NCBI GenBank assembly: GCA_028278125.1
Contig: JANQEY010000219.1
Coordinates: forward strand, 1-36,123
Direction: 5' to 3'
Source: a bacterium
GTDB lineage: Bacteria > Electryoneota > Electryoneia > Electryoneales > Electryoneaceae
DNA length: 36,123 nt
The notes below the pieces were generated by a model that did no database searches, had not been told where the DNA came from, and saw only the letters and a list, made by a program, of their open reading frames with translations. This document shows, piece after piece, positions 1-8,639 of this stretch. How positions within the stretch are numbered: the first letter of the stretch is position 1; each line of letters starts with the position of its first letter. The translations under genes and the position numbers were made by a program.

Positions 1-1295
1 AAATTCGTTCCAACCCGATCCTCAGGAATTCGGTAATCCATGGCCATGAAGGTGATGTCATCAGTCATGGAGAGGGTGGGAATCTTGTTGCCCGGTATAG
101 TGTTGTCCAAGGCATGCTCGATCCCGACAATGATGTTTCTGACGTTGAACCTGCAGTTGCGTTTGTTAACGCTCCAAATGACTTCCATCTTGCTCCAGGC
201 AGCCCATTAATCGACGACGGTGATCCGGCTGGACAATATGAAGACTTCGTCTTCCCGCCTTCACTGGGTTCAGAAAGAGCTGACATCGGGTTGTATGGTG
301 GTCGTTATGCAGGCTACTGGGATGATGCTGCACCATTAAAGATTACTTTCTTTAACAATATTGCCAATGCACGCGGATTAAAAATTGTAGTTAACGTCAT
401 CGGTGATATCCAGGGCGATCCAACGCTTGAAGTAACAACATTCTCCGGGACAGAGACCGCAACGCTTACAGAAATTGGCAGCGGCGCCGGAGCATATTAC
501 ACCGATTATTCAATAGAAGAGTCTACTTTCCTTGAAGCGAAAGTGTCCGCGAATAACGGCGACTTTGTTTTCAAACGTAACATTGACCTTGTACTGTTCA
601 AACCTGCATCAGGTGGGCAGATTAGTTCCTCAGACGGTATGAGTCTAATAATGCCGCCGAATACTGTGGGTCAAGAGATAGTCGTTTCACTTGAACCCGA
701 CCTCGGTGCTTCTCTGCCTGATGATATTCCATTATCCGATCCGGCTGGGGCCAGGTGGGTTATTTCAAGCCCGATTGAGCACTGGTCTTCACCAGCTGAG
801 CTTGTATTACCTTACGATCCTGTGATTGTCTATCCCGGATCTGAACAGGGACTTGCGATCTGGCGCAATATTGATGACCAGTGGGAACGGATTGAGAGTT
901 ACGTAGATATTGATAATAAAACAGTTCATGGCAGCATCTTTGGCTCCGGTACATACGTGATTACCTATGAAGCTACCGGTGAGTATTCAAATATGCTACC
1001 TGTTACCTCGAGGCTTCAGGCCAACTATCCGAATCCGTTTAACCCGGTAACAACGATACCGTTTATGTTATCAGAGCCAGCCGTTGTTGATCTCAGGATT
1101 TACAATGTTCTTGGTCAGGAAGTTACCAGGCTGGCGAATGACTGGTATACTGCAGGCCAGCACAATGTGACATGGCAGGCAAGTTCAGGTGATCGTGAAC
1201 TGGCAAGCGGAATATATATCTGTCGCTTGAAAGTACATGGCAAAAATGGATCGGGTGAGATAATCGATTCCCGTAAAATCGTGTTGATGCGTTAG
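1..1295 (+). CDS. Surface beta-helix/Ig-like protein with C-terminal sorting domain (5' partial)
   Basis: The reading frame is open from base 3 of the window, so the N-terminus lies outside; the ATG at 114 is internal. The first visible part ends with the sequence 'DFHLAPGSPLIDDGDP', which is characteristic of the last coils of right-handed parallel beta-helix (pectin-lyase-like) surface proteins. A beta-sandwich follows that resembles a ZU5-like fold (about 170-280 residues after the ATG at 114), ending 'GTYVITYEA'. The last 80 residues, starting 'NYPNPFNPVTTIPF' and ending 'SRKIVLMR', are a Por-secretion/T9SS type A or FlgD-Ig-like sorting domain, which in FCB-group bacteria directs export to the surface. 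The stop lies about 10 bases before the next lipoprotein gene, suggesting one operon. The exact ligand or role is unknown. Confidence 0.85.
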   Translation, partial: IRSNPILRNSVIHGHEGDVISHGEGGNLVARYSVVQGMLDPDNDVSDVEPAVAFVNAPNDFHLAPGSPLIDDGDPAGQYEDFVFPPSLGSERADIGLYGGRYAGYWDDAAPLKITFFNNIANARGLKIVVNVIGDIQGDPTLEVTTFSGTETATLTEIGSGAGAYYTDYSIEESTFLEAKVSANNGDFVFKRNIDLVLFKPASGGQISSSDGMSLIMPPNTVGQEIVVSLEPDLGASLPDDIPLSDPAGARWVISSPIEHWSSPAELVLPYDPVIVYPGSEQGLAIWRNIDDQWERIESYVDIDNKTVHGSIFGSGTYVITYEATGEYSNMLPVTSRLQANYPNPFNPVTTIPFMLSEPAVVDLRIYNVLGQEVTRLANDWYTAGQHNVTWQASSGDRELASGIYICRLKVHGKNGSGEIIDSRKIVLMR

Positions 1296-1304
1296 GAGTG
1301 CATC

Positions 1305-1958
1305 GTGGAAAAAATAATGAACTTAAGATGGTTCCGGCTATTTCTTCTCGTTGGATTGTTGTCATGCCTTTTCATCGCCGGTTGCAGCGATGACGAAGGT
1401 GAAGGTGGTGGTGAAGAAGATCTGAATCCAATTGAACTTGTGCAGGAAGGCTGGAATGAGTTTGAGGATCTGAATTTCGAAACGGCAATGGGTCTGTTCG
1501 ACCAGGCAAGAAGTATAGATCCGACTTACGCAGATGCCTTCTCGGGAGCGGGATGGTCTCGGTACCAGATGGGAGATAATCCTGGAGCCGTTGAAGTATG
1601 GGAACTTGGACTTGAAGGCACTTCCGGAAGCACGCTTGATCTGACTGCCGGTCTTGGTTTTGCAGCTTTCGATGATGATGATTACACTGAATGCATTTCA
1701 CGGTTTGAGGAAGTGATTGAGTTCAATCCAAGTTACGCTTTCGATCACTACGGTGGAATTGATGTCCTCGATCTTCATTGGACGATCGCTGAATGTAATT
1801 ACCTGCAGGGTGATTTTGACCTTGCCCTGGAGCGGGTATTGATTCTTAATCCAAATTTCATCATTGATTTAACCGATGGTGATGGTGAGTTTATAGAAGA
1901 AGCTATATATGCACTCGCCGAGGAAATAGAGCGGCTCGAAGAAATCGTGCGCGGCTAA
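1305..1958 (+). CDS. TPR-repeat lipoprotein
   Basis: The 217-residue product starts with a GTG at 1305, chosen because GGAG (1294-1297) lies 7 bases upstream and overlaps the preceding stop; an in-frame ATG at 1317 is the alternative. A short basic N-terminus, a hydrophobic stretch and the lipobox IAGC (Cys27) make it a probable lipoprotein, followed by an acidic Gly/Glu linker. Residues 40 to 205 hold three to four tetratricopeptide-like helix pairs, for example 'NFETAMGLFDQARSIDPTYADAF' and 'DYTECISRFEEVIEFNPSYAF'. TPRs mediate protein-protein contacts, so a periplasmic or surface scaffold role is plausible. It sits between the sorting-domain protein and a second lipoprotein on the same strand with gaps of about 10 bases, so the genes are likely cotranscribed. 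No catalytic motif is visible. Confidence 0.85.
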   Translation: MEKIMNLRWFRLFLLVGLLSCLFIAGCSDDEGEGGGEEDLNPIELVQEGWNEFEDLNFETAMGLFDQARSIDPTYADAFSGAGWSRYQMGDNPGAVEVWELGLEGTSGSTLDLTAGLGFAAFDDDDYTECISRFEEVIEFNPSYAFDHYGGIDVLDLHWTIAECNYLQGDFDLALERVLILNPNFIIDLTDGDGEFIEEAIYALAEEIERLEEIVRG

Positions 1959-1967
1959 AAAAGGAAG

Positions 1968-4007
1968 ATGATCATGCGGTATAGATTTGCAAATCGGTTA
2001 ATGTTGGGTTGTGTTCTCCTGGTTACAATTGCTCTTCTCGTGGCAGGATGCGGGAAGATTGATGGAGATTTTAATCCAAACCAACCACCTACGCTCAGTT
2101 TTGTGACTGTTCCCCTTGATAGTTCCGAGTTCAGCTTCGCACCCGTTATCTACTGGGCTGGTAATGATCCGGACGGATTTGTTGAATATTACTCGTTCGC
2201 TGATGTAACGGACACAGCGGCATTCATCGATCCTGAAGGTTTCTACGACCTGATCCCGGAAGACGCCTGGACAGACACCATAGCGACACAGGCAAGAATA
2301 TATCTCTTGACCGAAGCGGGTGAGGTAGCCCCTCATATCTTCTATATCAGGTGTTTCGATAACGAAGGACAGGTGAATGAAGGTGTGGTTTACAGGACAT
2401 TTTTCCGTTCCAACCAGCCACCAAACACACCCAGGATAGGTATAACCGGAACACCGGAAGACAGTCTCTCTGAAAACGTATATGTTGCAGATACCCTGTT
2501 TTCAGCACCGAACATTTCCGATTCATGGGCTGGAATTCAATTCAACTGGCGAGCAAACGATCCCGATGACCAGGCATTATACCAGATTCCCCTTCAATAT
2601 CAGCCAATTCTGGTAAAGGCACCCAACGACACGATCTTTGTAGGTGACTGGCAGGATAACCAGGATATTATTCTTGTTGACCTGGAAACCGGTTTTTATA
2701 CACTCTATGTCTGGTCTCGTGATGACGGATTCTTACTCTCAACCGCTGCGGCTAGAATCGAATTTAATGTTATCCGTCCAACATTTGAACATGATATCCT
2801 GATGGTAGTTGAAGCCCCACAGGGAAATGGTGGTCTTGCGGCACCGAAACTCGATTCCCTTTATTCTGAATCCGGAGAAGGATTTTATAACAGGTTATTC
2901 GAGGATATTGCAGATGAAATTACAACGGCAAACCTGGAGCTGAACGGAGAAGATGTCCGTTTCTTCGTGGCAAGCCAGCTTGGGCAAGTGGATAACCGAG
3001 TTCCATATTCGTTAATCCATCAATACAAAGTGGTTATCTTTGCCTGTGACCAGATTCTAAACCAGGCAATTGACTCTGAATATAAGATTCAAAGAAACCG
3101 TAGATTGATCGATTACCTTCGAGTGGGCGGCAGATTATGGTACCAGGGGCGTAGTTTGGGTTTAGAAGCTCTACCGAGCAACGTAGATCCTCAATTAGGT
3201 GATTTATACAGTATGCTCCTGGAAGATTTTATGTCTGTTGATAACATTGTCTCTCCAGCATTCTTCTCCCCACAAATGAGAGCATACGCGGAATTCACAG
3301 GGACACGTTCAGGATTAATCGATTATCCGTCCCTAGCTTTTGATGAGGCAAAACAGACGGAAAATTGGGGTATTGGATTGGCGGACAGCCTTCAATATGG
3401 TCAGACCGGTGTAGAGCGAATTGAACGCGCTGGTACTTCCGTAACTTCACAGTACTTCGATTCGTTTACAGCCACTTATGTTGGGGTTGCTGAATCTGAT
3501 ACTGCCAAGGTGGTGACGGAAGTAGTTCTCGGAGCACTGGTTCAGTATCCTCCGACTCCAACAGATTGTTACATCCAGACAACCTATGAAAACGTATATC
3601 CCGATAGTATAACAAGGATTTTCAACAGGACTCTTTTCGAACTTGATTCGACATTCAGGGCTGATAATCCCGGCAACGAAGATGACTCACCTTACCAGAA
3701 TTATGATGGCGAGGTAATTACAGTCAACAATAACAACATATTTGTGGGGCATATCCAGGGACAACCCTGGCAGGTTACAGATAACCTGGAAGTCGATTAT
3801 AAGTTTAATCCCATTTCTGACTTCCATCTTAAACCTGTTGAAGTTATAAACGAGAGAATCCAGGTAAGGGACCTGGTTCTGATCGAATTGAGATACAGGA
3901 CCGCGTTATCGGTATTTTCATACTACTTCATGGAATATGATGAAGTGAAGGCAGCATGGATACAGATGCTCAACTGGTTCCTGACACCACAAGTGACACT
4001 GCTATAA
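1968..4007 (+). CDS. Large lipoprotein with Ig-like repeats and a GATase-like Rossmann domain
   Basis: Two ATGs are possible. AAGGA at 1961-1965 is only 2 bases from the ATG at 1968 but 8 bases from the in-frame ATG at 1974, so translation probably begins at 1974. The lipobox VAGC places the lipidated Cys at residue 28. Residues 37-145 and 150-268 are beta-sandwich segments with the 'GNDPDGFVEYYSF' and 'ANDPDDQALYQ' signatures common in FCB-group extracellular proteins. Residues 273 to about 460 look like a class I glutamine-amidotransferase-like Rossmann domain: 'YKVVIFACD' then 'LIDYLRVGGRLWYQGR', without an obvious catalytic Cys. The rest is unassigned. The function is unknown; the context suggests an outer-membrane or surface assembly with the TPR lipoprotein just upstream. 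Confidence 0.85.
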   Translation: MIMRYRFANRLMLGCVLLVTIALLVAGCGKIDGDFNPNQPPTLSFVTVPLDSSEFSFAPVIYWAGNDPDGFVEYYSFADVTDTAAFIDPEGFYDLIPEDAWTDTIATQARIYLLTEAGEVAPHIFYIRCFDNEGQVNEGVVYRTFFRSNQPPNTPRIGITGTPEDSLSENVYVADTLFSAPNISDSWAGIQFNWRANDPDDQALYQIPLQYQPILVKAPNDTIFVGDWQDNQDIILVDLETGFYTLYVWSRDDGFLLSTAAARIEFNVIRPTFEHDILMVVEAPQGNGGLAAPKLDSLYSESGEGFYNRLFEDIADEITTANLELNGEDVRFFVASQLGQVDNRVPYSLIHQYKVVIFACDQILNQAIDSEYKIQRNRRLIDYLRVGGRLWYQGRSLGLEALPSNVDPQLGDLYSMLLEDFMSVDNIVSPAFFSPQMRAYAEFTGTRSGLIDYPSLAFDEAKQTENWGIGLADSLQYGQTGVERIERAGTSVTSQYFDSFTATYVGVAESDTAKVVTEVVLGALVQYPPTPTDCYIQTTYENVYPDSITRIFNRTLFELDSTFRADNPGNEDDSPYQNYDGEVITVNNNNIFVGHIQGQPWQVTDNLEVDYKFNPISDFHLKPVEVINERIQVRDLVLIELRYRTALSVFSYYFMEYDEVKAAWIQMLNWFLTPQVTLL

Positions 4008-4016
4008 AAGTATCAA

Positions 4017-5747
4017 ATGATCTCAGGATTTGAACGGATATTAAGGGTCATCCAGGAAAAATGGATGACCCTCTTTATTTTATTCAGTGTAGCTATTCTC
4101 ATTGTTGGGATTATCCTTTCCGTCAATGATGGATTCTGGGGAGTGGATGCCGGCATCAAAACACTGGCGGCAGTTTGTGTCTCTCAGCAGGGAATATTTA
4201 ACTACAGTCTGCCAGAGACGCTTGGAGAAATAGATCCAGGTGGGTTGTACCTGCCATATAGAAGTCCATTCGTAACACAGGTGAACAACCGTTTAATTCC
4301 AGTCTACAATCCATTATTCATCTGGCTCGGTTCCCTGGCCTGGGATGCTGCTGGTGAATATGGAATTCGTTTTTTATCTCTTCTTGGATCGATACTGATA
4401 TTGATTTTTATCCCATTTATGGCTATAAAGACCGGTCAATTTTCAAGCCAGACTATTTCTCCATCCATTCCCTGGTTTATCTCCCTGTCGCTAATATTAT
4501 CAACTCCTTTGCTTTTCTACACATTCGCGATCTGGGAACACTCCCTTTTTACTGCTTCAGCCGTTTTCGCAGCACTATCCCGGTTACATTCAAAAAAATG
4601 GTTCTACCTGGTATTATCCGGACTATTAGCAGCGACTGGCATTGCATTAAGGCCTGAGGGCCTGTTCTGGGCAATTTTACTGATATTTCTGAGTAAAAGG
4701 GGAGCAATAATTTACTTCGTGGGATTGATTACCGGTATTCTTTTATATGGCTTTTTAAATTTGCAGGCAACCGGGTACATTGTCCCACTTCAATGGACAG
4801 CAAATATTGGTTTTTATCAGCTAAGCACAGAATCCCTGTTAAATAGCTTGATAGTCCTCCTGGGTAAAAGCGATGCCGGCTATGGATTACTATGGTTGAC
4901 TGGTTTGGTATTATTGCTATTTTTCTCCTCTCGTGGTTCGAATAAATATACTATCCCAGGTATTTTCGCGATTTCAGTTATCTACCTTGGAATATGGATA
5001 TATCATCTAATTAATCCCGTCCCCCTGGGACTACTTGCCAGGTCCAGTGGCTTGCTCGCCGTTGCGCCTCTTGCCGCTTTATGGTGGTTTATACCCTTAA
5101 ACAAAAACAATGATAATCTTCTTGCTGGAAAAGAAAAGAATCTTAAAATTCTTGTCTCAGTATTTATAGTCCTTGCAGTATTTACAAATCCAGTGCCTGA
5201 CGGAATCCATTACGGACCAAGGGTATTATTACCCGCTATTGTGCTGGCGGTGGCCGGGACGCTTTTCAGCTTCTACAAAATGGATAAACCAAGGAAGGCA
5301 CTGGTTGTAAGTTTACTCATATTATCAGTTCTGTTCCAGTTGTCGACACTACAGGTATTACATAAACAAAGGCTGGACAATGGACAAATGAGAATCGTGG
5401 TACGTGAGCATGTAGAAAATGAGCCGCTATTGTTGAGTGCCTGGTATTTTGGCTCTGATCTCGGGCCTGAATTGATTGATAAAACAGTTTTACTTCCACG
5501 GACGCAAAAAGATTGGGCTGGTATTATTGATAGAATAGAGGAATATGGTTACAAAAGCTTCTGGATTTTGCATGCACCGGGAATGGACTTGAAAAACGTA
5601 ATAGGGAAAGACATCAGAATTTCCAATAAGGGGAAATATGCGGGTGGATATTGGGAATTAACCAGGTGCTACTCTACCGATAATGAATCGTCGATATCAA
5701 CCCCAAGCGCACGAAGCGCAGATTTTACATCTTCCGATCCCGGGTAA
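4017..5747 (+). CDS. Multi-pass membrane protein, GT-C glycosyltransferase-like
   Basis: The 576-residue protein has about a dozen hydrophobic helices and a soluble C-terminal tail. The first periplasmic loop carries an acidic site ('GFWGVDAGIKTLAAV', Asp near residue 44), as in GT39/ArnT-type lipid-linked sugar transferases; 'YRSPFV', 'YNPLFIWLGSLAW' and 'ALRPEGLFW' also fit that fold, but I cannot name a family. The ATG at 4017 has no Shine-Dalgarno sequence. The in-frame ATG at 4065 has AGGA 7 bases upstream but lies inside a perfect hairpin (4045-4071), so the start is unsettled. The last 26 codons overlap the opposite-strand glycosyltransferase gene; conserved-looking sequence ends near 'YWELTRCY', so the tail may be a recent extension. 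It is the last gene of the plus-strand run from position 1. Confidence 0.8.
   Translation: MISGFERILRVIQEKWMTLFILFSVAILIVGIILSVNDGFWGVDAGIKTLAAVCVSQQGIFNYSLPETLGEIDPGGLYLPYRSPFVTQVNNRLIPVYNPLFIWLGSLAWDAAGEYGIRFLSLLGSILILIFIPFMAIKTGQFSSQTISPSIPWFISLSLILSTPLLFYTFAIWEHSLFTASAVFAALSRLHSKKWFYLVLSGLLAATGIALRPEGLFWAILLIFLSKRGAIIYFVGLITGILLYGFLNLQATGYIVPLQWTANIGFYQLSTESLLNSLIVLLGKSDAGYGLLWLTGLVLLLFFSSRGSNKYTIPGIFAISVIYLGIWIYHLINPVPLGLLARSSGLLAVAPLAALWWFIPLNKNNDNLLAGKEKNLKILVSVFIVLAVFTNPVPDGIHYGPRVLLPAIVLAVAGTLFSFYKMDKPRKALVVSLLILSVLFQLSTLQVLHKQRLDNGQMRIVVREHVENEPLLLSAWYFGSDLGPELIDKTVLLPRTQKDWAGIIDRIEEYGYKSFWILHAPGMDLKNVIGKDIRISNKGKYAGGYWELTRCYSTDNESSISTPSARSADFTSSDPG
4045..4084 (+). terminator. Terminator-like hairpin at the start of the GT-C-like gene
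   Basis: Arms GGGTCATCCA (4045-4054) and TGGATGACCC (4062-4071) are perfectly complementary over 10 bp with a 7-base loop (GGAAAAA), followed by the T-rich run TCTTTATTTTATT. This has the form of an intrinsic terminator. It lies 38 bases after the stop of the lipoprotein gene at 4007 and inside the annotated 5' coding region of the next gene. The 3' arm contains the in-frame ATG at 4065 and the loop contains its AGGA, so it could also control translation. Confidence 0.55.
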
Positions 5748-7768
5748 ATCCTGTTCATATCATAGAGGATTGTTATCGCTTCATCATATCGACCAAATGC
5801 TGACAACAAATGGGCATAATTGATATTATAGAGCTCATTTTTCGGTGAAAGTTTTGTTGCCTTTTCCAGTTGTGCTAAAGCTGAGTCCAGGTTTTCAATT
5901 CGTACATTCTGCACCGCAATTTCATTGAGTATTCTTGCCAGGTTAACCTTAGCGTCAAAATGTGTTGGGTCCTCTGTTAATGATTTTGAATAATACATCC
6001 TCGCTTCATCTTTGTTCCCGGCTGTTTCAGCGATAGTACCCAGGTTATTAAATGCCAGGTGATTGCGGGGATGAAATACGAGTTCACGGGAAAAGTAATA
6101 CTCAGCGGAATCGGGATATCCCTGGTTTAACCAGGAAACGCCGGTATTGAGGTTAACATTTTCATAACTCGGATCAGATTTCAATAATTCCCGGTAGCTG
6201 GTTAAAGCTTCAGAATATTTTCCCAAACGTGATTGCGAATTGCCATTGTGAAACAGCCAATCCTCGTAACTACCACCGGTACCCTTGACAGGATCAGGCA
6301 GGATTATTACCAGTGAAAGTATAAACACCGCTATCAGGCTGATTATAGCGTTACGGCTGGTTAGTTTGCGATTGATAAGATAATGGTAGAATCGTTCAAT
6401 AAATCCTGCTGCCAATAAAAGAAGTAGGGGAATAATAGGGAACCTGTAACGTGCGTTGATAAAGAAGAGCAGCAGGCTTAAGGAATAAAGGAGAATAAAC
6501 AGAATAGCCGGTCGACTATCCGGGACAAATCTCCAGGACTTGATCGAGAATGGGATTCCGAGCGTTGCAATTAGCAAAAAGCCAATCTGCACCTGGAACC
6601 ATGTTACAGGACTGGTTTCTCGCAGATAAAAATGCAGGACACGGTTGTTTTCTATCTCACGTCTGTTTACCAATAGCAGCAGCTTTTTACCAAGTAGATT
6701 TATCGCGTCACCGGTATGGTTAATCCAATATTGAAACGCTTTGTTGGAATAATAGTTATTGACATCTTTTGAGTAAAGTTTATGACCAACATCCTGTTCA
6801 GCCCTGTAATTAACCTGTGCTCGTGTCCATGCTTTACCGAATTCGGGATCAACTGCGAACGCACCACTGGCATCAGGATTATTACCCAGGTACAAATTAA
6901 TTCCTCCCTGGGTGCTGATTGACCAGCCGCCGTTATTATTTGAATTATGTATCAGAATGGGGAATACAGCCATCAGGAGGATAAAAAACGCGATAATTGG
7001 TGCTGACCAGCGGGGATGAGAACGAATTCTCTTTTTGGCACCAGGCCTGATTGTAACTGCCGCAAGGTAAACAGGCCAGAAAATCAGGGCGTTTGCACGA
7101 AAGGCCGTCATTATTCCCAGTAGTAGCGATGAACCTATCAGTGTTCCCAATGTACCTTTTCGTCGATAAAGGTCAAGAGTCCAGATCATCAGGATAAAAC
7201 TGCTGGTGAAGAGGCTTACGATTAAGCCTTCGCCATCAAAGTAGATGGATAACCCGTAGAACGCCCAGCCAAAACCTGCCACAACTGATGCAACAGGACC
7301 ATACCACCGTCGTGCTATTGCTGCGAGAACAGCAGCGGAAACACCGGATAACAGAATTTGGAACAGCCTGACAGGCAAGAAAGTATCATTAAAAAAGACT
7401 TTACCGAGTATAGCTATGATATAGGGGTAAAGCGGGGCCCGGAAAAATGGGCCTTCATAGGATATACCGGCTAAAATATCAGCAGCCCAGGAGCGGTATA
7501 TTTCGGCATCCATGCCCGGACTTAAAAAAGCTGATACATTGTGCGCTTGAATTATGTATATTATACGAGATATTATTGTTAAGAGGGCGGCTAACAGTGG
7601 AATAAACCAACGCCTTGAAATGAGCGTCAAATTGGTACCATCATCCTTAACATGATGATGTTTATTAGCGGAATTATCTTGAGGCCGGTTAAAATTAAGC
7701 ACAACCAAAGGTAGGAACGTGAAAATGACATGGCAACGGTTCAGCGGTGTTCTAATGGTACTATTCAT
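5669..7768 (-). CDS. GT39-like membrane glycosyltransferase with C-terminal TPR repeats
   Basis: The protein has an N-terminal multi-pass GT-C domain (to about residue 480) and about five TPR units (about 510-690). The first loop after TM1 has the acidic motif 'SPGMDAEIYRSWAADI' followed by 'RAPLYPYIIAI', typical of GT39/PMT-type enzymes that transfer sugars from polyprenyl-phosphate carriers on the periplasmic side. The GT-C plus TPR arrangement resembles TMTC-type and bacterial O-glycosyltransferase proteins; the acceptor is unknown. The extreme ATG at 7768 overlaps the divergent gene by 50 bases. GTG at 7702 or TTG at 7630 would remove most or all of that overlap and still keep TM1, so the true start is probably shorter. 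The 3' end overlaps the convergent gene by 79 bases. Confidence 0.85.
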   Translation of the reverse strand: MNSTIRTPLNRCHVIFTFLPLVVLNFNRPQDNSANKHHHVKDDGTNLTLISRRWFIPLLAALLTIISRIIYIIQAHNVSAFLSPGMDAEIYRSWAADILAGISYEGPFFRAPLYPYIIAILGKVFFNDTFLPVRLFQILLSGVSAAVLAAIARRWYGPVASVVAGFGWAFYGLSIYFDGEGLIVSLFTSSFILMIWTLDLYRRKGTLGTLIGSSLLLGIMTAFRANALIFWPVYLAAVTIRPGAKKRIRSHPRWSAPIIAFFILLMAVFPILIHNSNNNGGWSISTQGGINLYLGNNPDASGAFAVDPEFGKAWTRAQVNYRAEQDVGHKLYSKDVNNYYSNKAFQYWINHTGDAINLLGKKLLLLVNRREIENNRVLHFYLRETSPVTWFQVQIGFLLIATLGIPFSIKSWRFVPDSRPAILFILLYSLSLLLFFINARYRFPIIPLLLLLAAGFIERFYHYLINRKLTSRNAIISLIAVFILSLVIILPDPVKGTGGSYEDWLFHNGNSQSRLGKYSEALTSYRELLKSDPSYENVNLNTGVSWLNQGYPDSAEYYFSRELVFHPRNHLAFNNLGTIAETAGNKDEARMYYSKSLTEDPTHFDAKVNLARILNEIAVQNVRIENLDSALAQLEKATKLSPKNELYNINYAHLLSAFGRYDEAITILYDMNRIYPGSEDVKSALRALGVDIDDSLSVE

Positions 7769-8639
7769 GCTTTGGTTTGCAGGTCAATCCTTAACATGGA
7801 TGGGATGCCAGTCCGGTGGTGGAGGGGGTATCGCACCTGACACATCGGATACAACAAATGGTGCGGTGCAGGTAGGAGATGCGATTGAGATCCCCCAGGG
7901 ACGGTTTATACAGGGATATGATGCGGTTGATCACTTGGGTGTCCCATTATATGACAATGCATTTCCTGCAGCGTATATAACGTTGGATAGATTTTACATC
8001 TCAGAAACTGAAATTACAAATGCACAGTTTGCTGAATTCCTGAGTGATGGAAATGGTCATCACTTTTTTGGATATATGCATATCCATGGTGAAGGTGATC
8101 TATATGAAGCAGATGCAGGCTGGGAAGATCATCCAGTTGTTTATGTGGATTTCTATGGCGCTGAAGCATATGCAAGATGGGTTGGAGGCAGGCTACCAAC
8201 AGAAGCTGAATGGGAGAAGGCAGCCCGTGGTGATGATGGCCGAGAATTTCCATGGGGCTTTGCCACCACAAATTATATTTTTGAAGATTATGCCGATGTA
8301 AACAGGGGATCAGGTGCGCAGACTAGACCGGTTGGCAGATTCCCGAACGGTGCATCACCATTTGGAGTTCTTGACATGGCTGGATCAGCCTGGGAATGGT
8401 GTTCAGACTGGTATGATAGGACTTATTATTCATGGTGGACACGTCCCGAAGAAAACCCACAAGGACCTGATACTACACAAACTATCAATAGAGTAAAAGT
8501 ACTACGGGGTGGAAGTTTTGTAGATAATCCAAATGCCGGTGGAGCAGGAATTCTCTGTTTCTTCAGGTATTGGGGAACTCCTGCGAGTCGGGTAGAAGAC
8601 CTCGGTTTCAGAGTAGTATGGGACAACATTGAACAATAA
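7719..8639 (+). CDS. FGE/SUMF1-fold lipoprotein (formylglycine-generating-enzyme family, probably non-canonical)
   Basis: The GTG at 7719 is preceded by AAAGGTAGGA; an ATG at 7725 is in frame. The N-terminus is a signal sequence ending '...SLTWMGC' before a Gly-rich stretch; Trp at -3 makes it a poor lipobox, so lipidation is uncertain. Residues 50-306 are a complete FGE-sulfatase domain: 'MEFIQGYD'-like entry ('IPQGRFIQGYD'), 'ETEITNAQFAEFL', 'GGRLPTEAEWEKAARG', 'FGVLDMAGSAWEWCSDWY', 'VLRGGSF' and 'LGFRVV'. True FGE uses two cysteines near 'GGSY.C....C.RYR'; here that segment is 'GGSFVDNPNAGGAGILCFFRYW', so the active-site pair is not preserved and a binding or other role is likelier. The next gene overlaps its stop by 11 bases, implying coupled translation. 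Confidence 0.88.
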   Translation: MKMTWQRFSGVLMVLFMLWFAGQSLTWMGCQSGGGGGIAPDTSDTTNGAVQVGDAIEIPQGRFIQGYDAVDHLGVPLYDNAFPAAYITLDRFYISETEITNAQFAEFLSDGNGHHFFGYMHIHGEGDLYEADAGWEDHPVVYVDFYGAEAYARWVGGRLPTEAEWEKAARGDDGREFPWGFATTNYIFEDYADVNRGSGAQTRPVGRFPNGASPFGVLDMAGSAWEWCSDWYDRTYYSWWTRPEENPQGPDTTQTINRVKVLRGGSFVDNPNAGGAGILCFFRYWGTPASRVEDLGFRVVWDNIEQ

